Shown one piece after another: positions 36,801-48,000 of a DNA stretch of 64,000 nt. This stretch comes from Clarkia xantiana subsp. parviflora (taxonomy: Eukaryota; Streptophyta; Magnoliopsida; Myrtales; Onagraceae), in the NCBI GenBank assembly GCA_036873135.1, contig JAPTYO010000004.1:41449105-41513104 (forward strand), in the 5' to 3' direction. A program made the position numbers and the translations under genes. The notes beneath the pieces are model-generated. The model worked only from the letters and a program-made list of their open reading frames with translations. It was not told the origin of the DNA and made no database searches. Each line of letters begins with the position of its first letter. Positions within the stretch are counted from its first letter, which is position 1.

Positions 36801-37500
36801 GTCGAGTAGCCTGCCCACCTCCTGCTGGATCGTGATCCTCTTATCCGCGCCCATCGGACGCCTCTTCTGCGCGATAGGCTTGATCGCGGGATCAATCTTC
36901 AGCTCGTGCACTATCACGTCGGGGCTGATTCCTGGCATATCGCTTGGGGACCAGGCAAACAGCTCCTTAAACTCCTTCAAGAGCTCGATCAATTCTCGGG
37001 CTCGTTCCTCCGACAAAGCAGACCCGATCTTCACTTTCCTCTGAGGTCCGTCAATCTCGACTTCTTTCAGGTCCTCCATGGGGGCGGGACGCCCAAACTC
37101 CTCCCGAGGATCGGCATCAGTCTGAAGGACAGCCATGGCTTCCCTCTTTCTCCTTCGAGTGGCGTTCACATAACACCTTCTGGATGCCACCTGGTCACCT
37201 TTGACCTCTCCGACCCCATTATCCGTCGGGAACTTCATCTTCTGGTGGACGGTCGAGGCAAATGCCATGAGAGGGTTTATGGTGGTCCTCCCGATAATAG
37301 CGTTGTACGTCCCCGCAGATTCTACTACGACGAAATCCACGTTCCGCCTTTCCACTTTCCAGCCACTACCGAACTCCACCGGTAAGGTAATCATACCCAA
37401 CGGATAAGAAGTAGAGCCAGAGAATCCTACCATCGGGAAGTTCACCTGCGTCAGGTCCTTCTTCGTCTTCCCCATGGCCTCCAGGGCGTCCATGAACAAA
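33821..37500 (-). pseudogene. pol of element A, broken
   Basis: On the - strand: protease end and reverse transcriptase start (37499-36633), reverse transcriptase with YVDDM, first RNase H and an archaeal-type RNase H (MYTDGSSS, NNEAEYEAL; 36726-35047), integrase zinc domain (35050-34559), and the integrase core and C-terminus (34558-33821, SDNGPPFNG). Lesions against element B: about 14 bases lost near 37510, removing the protease IDGG active site; about 20 bases lost near 36690, removing the NKACPKD block of reverse transcriptase; a shift near 35050; and a TAG at 34559-34561 inside the integrase. It cannot make an active polyprotein. Confidence 0.92.
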
Positions 37501-39426
37501 ATGTCGGAGGAGCTCCCTCCGCTTCATCTCGAATCCATCGACATCCAAGGTCACGACCAAGGCGTCATCATGGGGGCTCTCCACGCCTACCAAATCCTCC
37601 GCCGAGAAAGAAATCACCATTTCCTCCTTTACAGTCCACGATCGGGACCTCTTTCCTAGCACCACAGCAGCAGAAATACGGGAAGCATAATTCTCCCGAG
37701 AAGTGGAGGTATCACCTCTCGCCGCCATTCCTCCGTGAATGACGTTAATGGTGCGCCGCCTCTCCTTACGGGCGCCGGAGGATTCCGGCTCAACCTTCTT
37801 CTTCTTTGGGGATCTATCGCGAGACTTGGAACGAGACCGCGATCGAGTCTTGGAACGGGATCGGCACGGTCCCCTGCCAACGAACTCCTTGAGCTTCCCC
37901 TTCTGGATCAGCTTCTCTATCTCCTTCTTCAGCTCGCGACAGTTATCTGTGTCGTGACCATTAGCTCGATGGTACCGACAATAACGATCAGAGCGACCTC
38001 CCAAGAATTCACCCTCTTTCCTCGGGGGGTATCGGGCGAGACCCTGCCGATCCATCACCGCTAGTACGGAGGTCATCGAACTGTTGAGGGGCACGTTACG
38101 ACCCTCCCGGTTATCCTTCCTCGGAGGACGCTTGTCCTCCCTTCTGTCGGGGCGACCACGGCTCCTACTTCCCTCCGATTTGTCGCTCCCTTTGCGATCA
38201 TCCGACAGCTTGGACGATGGCTTTCCTCTTCCCGACTTCGGAGGATCAAGCTCTCCGGCAGAAATCTTCGACTCCTGCACGTCGATTTGCTGCTTCACCC
38301 TCGCCTGCAAGGCCTCCATACTCCACACAGCCTTCGCGGCTACACTGTGCATCAGGTCGGAACCATACGGAGCAGTCAGGTTCCGAAGGAAAGTGCGGAT
38401 GGTCTCTCCCTCCGATATCTCCTCATCGATCTCCGCGGCACTAGCAGTGAACCGTTGGTAGTAGTATGCCAACGATTCGTCAGACCTCTGCACCACCTGG
38501 GTCAAAGACCTCACGCTCTTCAAGAGACGCCTACGACCCTGATATTGCTTGATGAAGCGGTCGTGCATATCAGCCCAGCAAGTAATGCTTCCTGGCGGTA
38601 GGCTGAAAAACCATGTCATGGCCCTTTCTCCCAAGGTGATCGGGAACAGCGAACACACGAGGTCATCATTCGAGGTCCTACCCATACATGCCTGGACATG
38701 CCTCTGAACATGGCGGACCGGGTCTCCTTCACCATCGTACTCCTTGATGGTCGGGATGCCTAGCCCTGGCGGGGCGACAATGTCTAGCAGCCGTGGAACA
38801 AAAGGATGAGTAAACCGGTCCCTCAGCTCCGATGTCATATGTTTCTGGTCACCCATACAGATGTTGACGATTTTCACCACCTGATCGGGGGTAATGGGGC
38901 CATTCAGGGGAATGGTCCTGTGTTGCACTGGTCCGGGACCATCGACCACGAACTTCTCCGAGTGCACGGGCTCCTTACCCCTATTCATGGGCTGAACCTC
39001 CTGTTCTTCTTGAACCTCCATTGGAGGAGGTGGGGGCAACTCCTCTTTTGGAGGTAACTCTTCTCCCCTCCTAGCAGCCTCTCTCTTGTCCAGCAAAGCC
39101 TCCATGGCCGCCAAGAACATAGGCATAGCATCTGCTACTGCCTTAGCCAACTCCGAGTTTGAGGAAGCACCTACCTCCCTCCGCGGGATTTCCTCTCTAT
39201 GCACCACCGGATTTGGAGGAGCATCCACCTCCCTTCGCGGGATATCTTGCCTGTTCACCTCCGTGTCTCGGACTGAGACCTCATAATCTTCACCATGCCC
39301 CCCTGTCTGAGAAACAGCAGGGCGCTCACCTTGTTCAGCAACATGCTCCGGCAACGCGGAATTCATAGTTCCAGCAGGGCGAGAACTGCCGGCCTGGACT
39401 TGCTTCTTCTTGCCACCACCAGCCAT
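37501..39426 (-). CDS. gag of element A, reading frame open
   Basis: The open frame runs from the primer-binding region (39480) to 37366. The likely start is the Met of MAGGGKKK at 39426, although an upstream start is possible. It is about 640 residues to the protease junction. An N-terminal charged, Pro/Glu-rich part is followed by the retrotransposon gag core (KEYDGEGDPVRHVQRH, ERAMTWFFSLPPGSITCWADM, EGETIRTFLRNL). Next is an Arg/Lys/Asp-rich linker, a single CCHC-like knuckle (YCRYHRANGHDTDNC) and an Arg-Ser repeat stretch, then the protease N-terminus. It forms the capsid of the element's particle. No stop codon interrupts it, unlike gag in element B. Confidence 0.85.
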
Positions 39427-39463
39427 CGATCTAGTAGAAACTATTTTGGCTTTTCGTAAGTTT

Positions 39464-39479
39464 CCCACAGACGGCGCCA
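39464..39479 (-). other. Primer-binding site of element A
   Basis: On the - strand TGGCGCCGTCTGTGGG starts one base after the 5' LTR. The first ten bases fit the 3' end of tRNA-Asp, as in other Tat elements. Confidence 0.8.
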
Positions 39480-39480
39480 A

Positions 39481-40218
39481 TGTTGGATCACGGTCGAAGC
39501 TCCGTTACGTTCTTGACGGAAAGCTTGAACTCCTGGGCTCCGCGTAATCCTGCAAAAGGGGATGACCTGGGTGGTGACCCAGAATCCCTCTCCGATGCCT
39601 AAATGAGTGTATGAACGATGGGGTGGTAAGCAGTAATCTAAGTTCGTATTAGAATGTGTGTTTTCTGAGGTAAATTCCTCCTTTATATAGGAGGGGAAGT
39701 TACTCAGTTACCTGTAACTGCGCCTGGCAGTTTTACCCACGTTTCCGTATATCTTGTTCGGGATTCCGTGTATCTCGCCCCACGCTCCGCGTATATCGCC
39801 CACGTTCCGCGTATCTCGGGCACGCCCTGCGTATTTCGGGGGAGGTTATCTGTATCTCAACCGTTTCCCCACTACTCTATCTAGTAGGCGAGTTTCTTGG
39901 TTTTATCCTCTGATCACAAGTCCCGATTCATATCGGGGACTCCAGAGTTATCTCATTCTAGGTCACCACCCAGGACCCCTCGTCCCACGGGACAGGTCCA
40001 GCTTCCTCGGGGCTTTATTATCAGGGCCTTCTCAAAGGCATATCGGGGCCTACTCAGAGGCTTCTCGTCGGGAGCATTCAACTCATATATCGGGACTGAT
40101 CTCATCGGGACCCTTCATACTGGGCCTCTGGACCTTCCAGGTCATTTACAAGGCCCATTGGGCTTGCTCGCCGTTTTTTGGCTGTTAACGGGGCTAACGA
40201 TTACATCGGAACCCATCA
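39481..40218 (-). repeat. 5' LTR of element A
   Basis: 738 bp. It keeps a TATA box (TATATAAAG on the - strand, 39691-39683), so promoter activity remains possible. It ends ...CCAACA next to the primer site. Confidence 0.93.
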
Positions 40219-40424
40219 ATGGCAAAAACAGACGATTTGGATTAAAAAAAAAATCAAGCAATTCGTGTAGAAGCTGCCGTTCTCTTTTAGTGCTCTCTGT
40301 GAAGCTGAAGTAGTAAATGAAGAATGAAGCAGCGTGGAGATGCTTCTCAATGTGTGGTTTTCTCCATGGATGAACAAATGAATGTAGCTAAAGAAAATAG
40401 GAGAATCAAATCGTGTTGATAACG

Positions 40425-40642
40425 TGTTATGAAACACACTAAATGCAAGAGAAATATATAAAAAGAGCAAATTTTGGATTGATCTATTCTCATGTACAAG
40501 AGCCCTTTATATAGGGTTACATAATCTTGTAGAGTAAGAATCTTCTAAGAGAAGTTACACTCTAGGAGAAGTTATATTCTTGGGGTACAAAATATTGGAC
40601 ATGATATACAATATTGAACATCCATAAAATATATTCACAACA
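40425..40642 (-). repeat. 5' LTR of element C
   Basis: On the - strand TGTTGTGAATATA...TTTCATAACA, 218 bp, with a TATATAAAGG promoter motif near 40500. The following CGTTATCAACACGA is the presumed primer region. The leader 40424-40219 lies between this LTR and element A. Confidence 0.7.
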
Positions 40643-40792
40643 ATTACATATATGTACAAGTCATTTTTATCATTTCATGTTCTATATTTAGATAGGAAGA
40701 TATAAGGTACTGCTGAAAATTAACTTTTTGGGCAAGTCATAAGTGCATATATTCTTAACGACGCTACTAAAGCGTAGATTGTATACCTTTTA

Positions 40793-41325
40793 GGGTTAAT
40801 AACTAAAAAACTGTCCAAGGTTTACCCTATGTTAAAATTAGGTGTCTGAAGTTTGAAATGTTAAAATGGACTGTCCCAAGTTTCATTTTTGTTGAAATTT
40901 GGTGTCTCGGTGAGATTACTTTACAGAAGTCAATTCCGACGAAACCGTCTGTCAAATTCGAGCTCCCATACACACTCCCTGCTCGTCATCTTGCCGGGAC
41001 CGTCACCTAACAAGTTGGTCACATCCGGGCAAGTAAATCTTGCTCTATTGTCCTTGGAAAAGGGCTCCACACCGCTCTTCTAGAAACTTTTTTTTTAATG
41101 TTCAATTTTTAGGTGAAATTTGACGATTTTGTAAAAAGTAAAGAGTGATGGATTATGAGTGGGTTGGTGGGTTGATAGAAATGATTGAATGGAGATGAAA
41201 AGACGCACAAAGACACCATATTTCAACAAAAATGAAACTTGGGACAGTCCATTTTAACATTTCAAACTTCAGACACCTAATTTTAACATAGGGTAAACTT
41301 TGGACAGTTTTTTAGTTATTAACCC
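40793..41325. mobile_element. Fold-back MITE, probably Mutator type
   Basis: 533 bp with terminal inverted repeats of about 115 bp that differ at only two or so positions, starting GGGTTAATAACTAAAAAAC. The flanking 9-mers (TACCTTTTA and TACAAATTA) match at 6 of 9 positions, so a target duplication is only suggestive. Terminal GGGTTAA is shared with the MITE at 27828. No product is encoded. Confidence 0.75.
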
Positions 41326-41859
41326 TACAAATTATGATTTTTAAGGAAACGAATTTAGAAATGAGATTGGTTGTTTTTACCGAAAAAAATAATATTTTGT
41401 TAGTGTGAAAAAAAATAAAATAAAACTTAATCATAAGCAAACATAGCTATTTGTAAATATAAAAATATATTACTTAAACCAATATTATCTGACCAAGTTA
41501 AAAAAAAAAATTTTATTTTTATTTTAAACATTATATTTTGGCGGGATAAGGAGTGATAAATCAATAGATGTGAAACCACTAGGATAGAAAATCAAAAGAA
41601 TTGTTGGGAAGATCAAATTAATTAAAAGAACTATCGCTGGGAGAGATTATATCAATCAAAAGAAATGCTGGTATACACTTCTCTTTACATATCAATTTCA
41701 ATTGATCTTATAAAAAACACTTTGATAACATATATAATGGGTATACTTATTTTTATCATTGTTCATCATCATAAGAAAAAGAGATGCATTGAAGGACGGC
41801 AAATGACTGTAATAAATGTGATGATGAACAATCTGATTCAGTAGAATACTCAGATCATA
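41326..41859. other. AT-rich region
   Basis: No gene recognised. 41525-41680 is similar to 23285-23420. The right part may be upstream sequence of the FAR1-like pseudogene. Confidence 0.4.
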
Positions 41860-42660
41860 CGAATGATAATCACCCAGCAATGATTTTCAGAACTGATGAG
41901 GCAGTGACCTTCCTCAAAGAATATTCAAGTGACCATGGTTTTATAATATGACGGTTCTATCGTAATGTACGAGCAAATGGAGAGGTGTCTAGCAGGATAT
42001 GGGTCTGCAACAAGCAAGCAAGAAAAGATCCTAAGCACCTTGTAAGAACTGACTACAAGAGAGAGGACTGATATCCGAGACACAGTTGAAATCGCATGAG
42101 GATAGGCGGTATTGACCATGCAAAATATATCGGTACTATGTACATGTAATGAGAGGTTTTAAGAACATTGGATTCCTTAACAGGGGCCTTAACAACAAAT
42201 TATGAGATGAACGTTCGAATTCATCCTTTAGGATGTTGCAAAGAATGCAATATTATATATGAGTTTGAAATCATCTGTTGACCCTACATTTTTCTGTAGA
42301 ATCAAACAAGACAAGAAGGGTAGAATGATTGATACGGATGGACGGTGTTAGTAAGTTTGACTATTCAAGATTTGGTGATATTTTAATTGTGGAATCCACT
42401 TACAATATGAATAGCTATGGGAAACCATTGGTATTGATAGGTGGAGTTACTAATCACAACAAAAGCGTGTTATTTGACAGTTACACATGGACTTTAAATA
42501 ACCTTCTCGATGCCATGAATGGAAATTACCCGGAATGGGTCGTCACAAACAGTGATATGGCAATGGTTGCAGCCATTACTACCTTTCCAGACGCAAAGCA
42601 CTGCGTGTGTGGGTGGCACATCATGGATAGAGCAAGAGCTTGTTTCAGCTATAAAAAAAG

Positions 42661-42990
42661 TTTTGAGGTCCTCAATTCCACTTATTACAAGCTTGAAGTC
42701 TATTTTGTGATTGCTTGGTAGTTTAGGGTGTATTCTGTTATTACTACAGACTTGTTTGTATTTGCTTTTGTTATTTGGGGTCTTTTTGTCCATTCTTTTT
42801 TTGTTTGTTGCCTTTTTGTAATATTGAACAATTCTCACACTATATTAAGGTGTGAGTTCAGATGGAGAAGGTCCAATTGAAGGAACACCTTCGACGAAGT
42901 CTGGAAATGCTCTCTTCTCACAATTAGGGTTTCAGTTTTTCATGGATTCATCGCTGTGATTTGCTTCGGTCTTGATCTCAGATTTTATCA
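42661..42990 (+). repeat. 5' LTR of element D
   Basis: 330 bp ending TTTTATCA and directly followed by the primer site. The start is set by the target duplication, giving a TTTTGAGG terminus rather than a strict TG start. Confidence 0.9.
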
Positions 42991-43002
42991 TGGTATCAGA
43001 GC
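42991..43002 (+). other. Primer-binding site of element D
   Basis: TGGTATCAGAGC, complementary to the 3' end of initiator tRNA-Met, the standard Copia primer. Confidence 0.92.
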
Positions 43003-43153
43003 TGTGTAGGCTGATTTCTTGCCTCGCTTCTCGATCCTGATTGTCCCGCTGCGTGTTGACGATTCGACTTCGCGACGCTTCGTGTTCGCGATTCCTTCGC
43101 TCTTCGCGAATCACGATTCTTGTTCATCTTTCGGATTCAACTAATCCTCTCTC

Positions 43154-44104
43154 GTGATGGATGGAGACGGCGACATGAAACCGAACAAAGATCTTCAAAA
43201 CCCTAACTCGTCTGGTAAGATGGTAATCGATCTGTCTGATTACCCTGAGGTACATGCACATCACCCTCTCTACCTGCATCCCTCTGATAATGCTAGCCTA
43301 AGTTTTGTCACTGTGAAACTTGCCAATTCTGATGATTATCCTATGTGGAGTCGTGCTATGTTCATTGCCTTGCATGGGAAAAACAAACTTGGTTTCATTA
43401 ACGGCAAATTAACTCGTGACAAATTTGATGCATCTCTTCATGAACTCTGGGATAGGTGTGATATGGTTGTATTTGGTTGGATTCTGAATTCTGTTTCCCG
43501 TGATCTTGCCAATAGTATCATGTATCAAACTAGTGCTCATCTCGCTTGGACTGATCTTAAAACTAGGTTTGATAAGAAAAATGGATCCAGAATTTATCAG
43601 ATTCATAGGGATATTGTGCTTTGTAAACAAGGCCTCGATGATGTCACCACTTTTTTTACCAAACTGAAATTTCTCTGGGCTGAATATGATTCGATGTGTT
43701 CTCTGCCTTTCATTCCTGGTGACCTCTTTCAAAAACACTTGGATCACAAGGAGAACCAACGACTTTTTCAGTTGCTTATGGGCTTGAATGATAGCTTCTC
43801 TGCTATCAGAAGTCAGTTACTCTTGCTTGATCCACTGCCCTCTGTGAACCAAGTGTATAATATGCTCACTCAGGAAGAAAGCCAGCGTGTTGTTGCTTCT
43901 GATGTTACCTCTTTTATCAATCCTGTTTCTGGAAATGCTGGTATAAATTTTGAAAAACCCGAACGTGCCCCCAATACCAATTTAGAATGTGATTTTTGCC
44001 ACAAGAAGGGGCACACGACTAAGAGGTGTTATGTCAAAGGCTGTGAATATTGCAAAAAAAAGGGCATATTATGGACATCTGTTTTAAGTACAGAGACTTT
44101 TTGA
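43154..44104 (+). CDS. gag of Copia D
   Basis: 316 residues from ATGGATGGAGAC. It has the plant Copia gag fold: LANSDDYPMWSRAM, then KLGFINGKL, LHELWDRCDMVVFGWILNS, and FDKKNGSRIYQIHRDI. It ends in a zinc knuckle CDFCHKKGHTTKRC (about residues 278-291). A second knuckle (CEYCKK...) is cut by a one-base gain in an A run at about 44055, which ends this frame. Gag packages the element RNA. In Copia, gag and pol normally share one frame, so the break separates them. Confidence 0.85.
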   Translation: MMDGDGDMKPNKDLQNPNSSGKMVIDLSDYPEVHAHHPLYLHPSDNASLSFVTVKLANSDDYPMWSRAMFIALHGKNKLGFINGKLTRDKFDASLHELWDRCDMVVFGWILNSVSRDLANSIMYQTSAHLAWTDLKTRFDKKNGSRIYQIHRDIVLCKQGLDDVTTFFTKLKFLWAEYDSMCSLPFIPGDLFQKHLDHKENQRLFQLLMGLNDSFSAIRSQLLLLDPLPSVNQVYNMLTQEESQRVVASDVTSFINPVSGNAGINFEKPERAPNTNLECDFCHKKGHTTKRCYVKGCEYCKKKGILWTSVLSTETF

Positions 44105-47100
44105 AAGGCAAGGGTTCTGTCTCAAAAGTTAATGCTGCCTCCTCTGGGACTGGTAGCATTTCTGATGAAACCCAAACCCAATCCCTTTCCTCCTCTGAGA
44201 ATAACCATAGCCTCATCACTTTCACTCAAAGTCAGTTTGAAAAGTTTATTCAAAACATGGGGCATGGTGCTTCTTCTACTGTTTCTGGCAACCCTATTTC
44301 TCAAAATGCCCATGCCAATTCTGCTGGTATTTCCCTTTCTGGCATTTCCAATCTTTTACATGATCATTGGATCATTGACTCTGGTGCTAGAAATCATATG
44401 AAAAATCGAATTGATTGGATTGAAAATTTTAAACATATTGCTAGCCCCAAAGTTCAATTACCCAATGGTACCCATTGCAATGTGTCTGGAATTGGAAACC
44501 ACTCTTTGTTTCAAAATCAGAAAATTCAGAACGTTTTTTATCTTCCTCAATTCAAATATAATTTGTTATCTGTTTCAAAATTGATTAAAGATCTGAATTG
44601 TTCTGTTTCTTTCTTTTCAAACTGTGTTGTTTTACATGAACCCTCAAATGGGAGGGTCTTGGGGAGTGGTATGACTGATTCTGGACTCTATCTGTTCAAA
44701 CCGTTTTCTACTCAGGATGTTCATGTTGGATTCGAAGCTTCTCTGGATCATGATTTGAACCTCTGGCATCTCAGATTAGGTCATGCCTCTAGCAAGGCCA
44801 TTCATTGTATTGATTCTCTCAAATTTCATAAGAATAAGGATTTTGATTTCCAAACTTGCACCATTTGTCCTCAAGCAAAGATTACTAGACATAGGTTTCC
44901 CTTATCTGAATCTAAGGCTGCTGCTATCTTTGATTTGATTCATGCTGATGTCTGGGGACCTTACCATTCTGTTACTCATGATAATAAAATATATTTTCTT
45001 ACTCTTGTTGATGACTTTTCTAGAGTCACTTGGGTATATTTGTTACAATTCAAGTCTGATGTTCCTCAAATTTTAAAGAACTTTCTTGCTATGATTGAAA
45101 ACCAATTTAAAAAGAGAATAAAGATTTTCAGATCTGATAATGGAGGAGAATTTTTCAATGAACAAATTTGTTCTTTATTTACAACTCTGGGGATTATTCA
45201 TCAGTCTAGTTGTTCTTATACCCCCTCAACAAAATGGTAGGGTTGAACGTAAGCACAGACATCTTTTAGAAGTTGCAAGAGCTATAAAGCTCCAAGCCCA
45301 TATTCCTAACAAATTTTGGGGTGATTGTATTCTTACCTCTTGTTATTTGATTAATTTGATGCCCACCCCAATTCTGAATGGAAAGTGTCCTCTTCAAGTT
45401 TTTAAAGGGTCTTCTATTTCTGTTAAACACTTAAGGGTTTTTGGTTGTCTTGCTTTTGCAAAGAATTTATTGGTTTCAGACAAGTTTGCATCTAGGGCCA
45501 AGTGTTTTCCTTGGATATTCTGATACTCAAAAAGGATACAGATTATATGACCTGAGAAATGAAAAATACTTTGTTAGCAGAGATGTTATATTTAAAGAAT
45601 CTGTATTCCCTTTTGCTAAATGCAAACCTGATTTGTTACCTATTTTCTTTGAACAACCACCCTTATCAGATGCCAATGATTTTACTTCTCATGATTCTCA
45701 AAATTCTGAGGCATTACATAGACCCTCTTCCACTCATATTGACACTATCCATAATGATGATATTGATTTTATTCAAGATGTCCCTTCTTGATGATGAAAC
45801 TGAACAAGTTTCTGATACCCATATACCATATGATGAACCCATAGTGGTTCCTGATGGTTCTGACCCCTCTAAACAACAGATTGTCAAGACCACCAGGTCT
45901 GGACGTGTTGTCAAACCACCTATATGGCAACAATCCTATGATATGGGAAGTTCCTCTTTACTCTATCCTATTCACAACTATATTTCTTACAAGAAATTAT
46001 CTGCACCTTTTTCTTGTTATCTATATTCTATATCTAAGGCTTGTGAACCAAGGAACTTTGAGGAAGCTTCCAAGGACCCTGCTTGGGTTGCTGCCATGCA
46101 AGAAGAAGTTACTGCTTTACAAGATAATGGTACTTGGGAACTGGTTACCCTTCCCTCTGGTAAAGTCCCTATTGGCTCAAAATGGGTTTATCGTATTAAA
46201 TATAAATATGATGGTTCTATTGAAAGGTTTAAAGCTAGACTTGTTGCCAAAGGATTTAAACAGAAATATGGCATTGACTATAATGAAACATTTTCTCCTG
46301 TTGCCAAAATGAATTCTGTTAGGATAGTTCTAGCTTTGGCCTCTATTAATTCTTGGCCCATTTACCAGATGGATGTGTACAATGCTTTTTTACAAGGGGA
46401 TCTATTTGAAGAAGTATATATGACAGTTCCACCTGGTTTTGAAAAGCATGATAATACTTTGGTTTGTCTTTTAAAGAAATCTTTATATGGCCTAAAGCAG
46501 GCCTCAAGGCAATGGAATATTAAGCTCACTGAGGCTCTGCTTTCTGCTGGTTATTTGCAATCCAAACTTGAGTATTCCATGTTTACAAAAACTGTGGATT
46601 CTGAAATTGTTATCCTCTTGGTCTATGTTGATGATCTTCTTATTTCTGGAAATAGTCAAAGACTTATATCTGAGTTGAAACTTGTGTTGGAAAGCAATTT
46701 TAAAATGAAGGACCTTGGTGACTTAAAATACTTTTTGGGTATTGAAGTTGCCAGGTCCCCTGAAGGCATTGTTCTTTCCCAACGCAAGTATGCCTTAGAG
46801 ATGATTTCTGAGCTTGGCCTTTCTGCTTGCAAGCCTTTTAGTACTCCTATGGAACTTAATCTCAAGTTAACTACTGTTGAATATGATAAACATTTGAAAA
46901 TTAATTCTTCTGATACTCTTTTGGATGATATAAGTTCCTATAGGAGACTAATTGGTAAGCTTCTGTATTTGACTATGACGAGGCCTGACATATCCTTTGC
47001 TGTGCAATTTCTGAGTCAATTTTTAAAAGCTCCTAAGATTTCTCACTTTCAGGCTGCAATCAGAATTGTACGTTACATTAAAGGTGAGCCAGGTAAGGGC

Positions 47101-47652
47101 ATTCTTCTATCTGCTTCATCTTCTCCTGTCCTGTCTGCTTATTGTGATTCAGACTGGGGGAGCAATGTTGTCCACAGGAAATCTGTTTCAGGATATATTG
47201 TTTTTCTGGGAAATTCTCCCGTTTCTTGGAAAGTCAAGAAACAGTCTACTGTTTCTCGTTCTTCTGCTGAAGCTGAATATATTACTATGGGCAAAACTCT
47301 CACTGAAATTATTTGGCTTAGTATATTTTTAACTGAATTAGGTTTTTCTAATTCTAATCCCATTTCTTTATATTGTGATAACAAAGCTGCTATTCAAATT
47401 GCTTCAAATCCCGTCTTTCATGAACGCACTAAACATATTGATATTAAATGTCATTTTATTCGTGATATGTTTTTAAAGCGTTTTGTGCAGCTTCGTTATA
47501 TTTGTTCTGAAGATCAGATGGCAGACTTATTCACCAAATCCCTGGTGACCAAGCAGCATCGTTATTTGGCCCACAAGATTGGCATGAAGAATATTTTCAC
47601 TAGTGAAGTTTCTGTTGCTACAGACGAACAAGCTTGTGGGGGAGTTTCATAG
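44050..47652 (+). pseudogene. pol of Copia D, frameshifted
   Basis: The first piece (44050-45240) has the protease motif IIDSGARNHM, the pre-integrase block LWHLRLGHAS and the integrase core (DLIHADVWGPY, VDDFSR, FRSDNGGEF). Next are 45140-45523 (NGRVERKHRHLLEVAR) and 45441-45791. The last piece, 45559-47652, holds reverse transcriptase (NGTWELV, YQMDVYNAFLQGDL, YVDDLLISG) and RNase H (SAYCDSDWGSN, SSAEAEYITM, YCDNKAAIQIA). Frame changes occur near 44055, 45224, 45505 and 45788, each of one or two bases. The catalytic residues of all domains remain visible. The frame ends at the polypurine tract. Confidence 0.92.
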
Positions 47653-47660
47653 TCTTCAAG

Positions 47661-47672
47661 CTTGTGGGGCAG
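47661..47672 (+). other. Polypurine tract of element D
   Basis: CTTGTGGGGCAG lies directly before the 3' LTR. A near copy (GCTTGTGGGGGAG) lies 30 bases upstream at about 47632-47644. Confidence 0.65.
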
Positions 47673-48000
47673 TTTTGAGGTCCTCAATGCCACTTATTAC
47701 AAGCTTGAAGTCTATTTTGTGATTGCTTGGTAGTTTAGGGTGTATTCTGTTATTACTACAGACTTGTTTGTATTTGTTTTTGTTATTTGGGGTCTGTTTG
47801 TCCATTCTTTTTTGTTTGTTGCCTTTTTGTAATATTGAACAATTCTCACACTATATTAAGGTGTGGGTTCAGATGGAGAAGGTCCAATTGAAGGAACACC
47901 TTCGACGAAGTCTGGAAATGCTCTCTTCTCAAAATTAGGGTTTCAGTTGTCATGGATTCATCGCTGTGATTTGCTTCGGTCTTGATCTCAGATTTTATCA
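47673..48000 (+). repeat. 3' LTR of element D
   Basis: 328 bp, about 2 percent different from the 5' LTR, followed by AAAAG and the continuation of the FAR1-like pseudogene. Confidence 0.9.

Larger units (their letters stand above)
29004..40218 (-). mobile_element. Ty3/Tat-lineage LTR retrotransposon A, complete but inactive
   Basis: 11,215 bp, both LTRs 738 bp, perfect 5 bp target duplication ATGGC (28999-29003 and 40219-40223). On the - strand the order is: 5' LTR, TGGCGCCGTC primer-binding site, gag, protease, reverse transcriptase, RNase H, second RNase H, integrase without chromodomain, tandem-repeat region, antisense gene, polypurine tract, 3' LTR. The second RNase H and the extra antisense gene are known marks of the Tat lineage (Grande, Retand and relatives). 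The LTRs differ at about 19 positions by eye, around 2.6 percent. Confidence 0.95.
23711..40642 (-). mobile_element. Copia retrotransposon C, old and interrupted by element A and a MITE
   Basis: Reading on the - strand, a 5' LTR lies at 40425-40642 (TGTTGTG...ATAACA, 218 bp). The 3' LTR ends at 23962 with a polypurine tract (AATGGGGAG) beside it at 23963-23971. The two share about 120 bp of clear similarity ending in ATTCACAACA. The outer part of the left LTR is diverged, so 23711 is approximate. The interior order (leader, repeat arrays, integrase, spacer, RNase H end) fits Ty1/Copia. The insertion of A at 29004-40218 splits the leader or early gag. No intact ORF survives. Confidence 0.8.
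42661..48000 (+). mobile_element. Copia retrotransposon D, complete structure
   Basis: 5,340 bp with LTRs at 42661-42990 and 47673-48000, target duplication AAAAG (42656-42660 and 48001-48005), tRNA-Met primer site and polypurine tract. The LTRs differ at about seven positions, around 2 percent. It lies inside the FAR1-like pseudogene, in the same orientation. The coding region has Copia order (gag, protease, integrase, reverse transcriptase, RNase H) with four small frameshifts. Confidence 0.95.
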
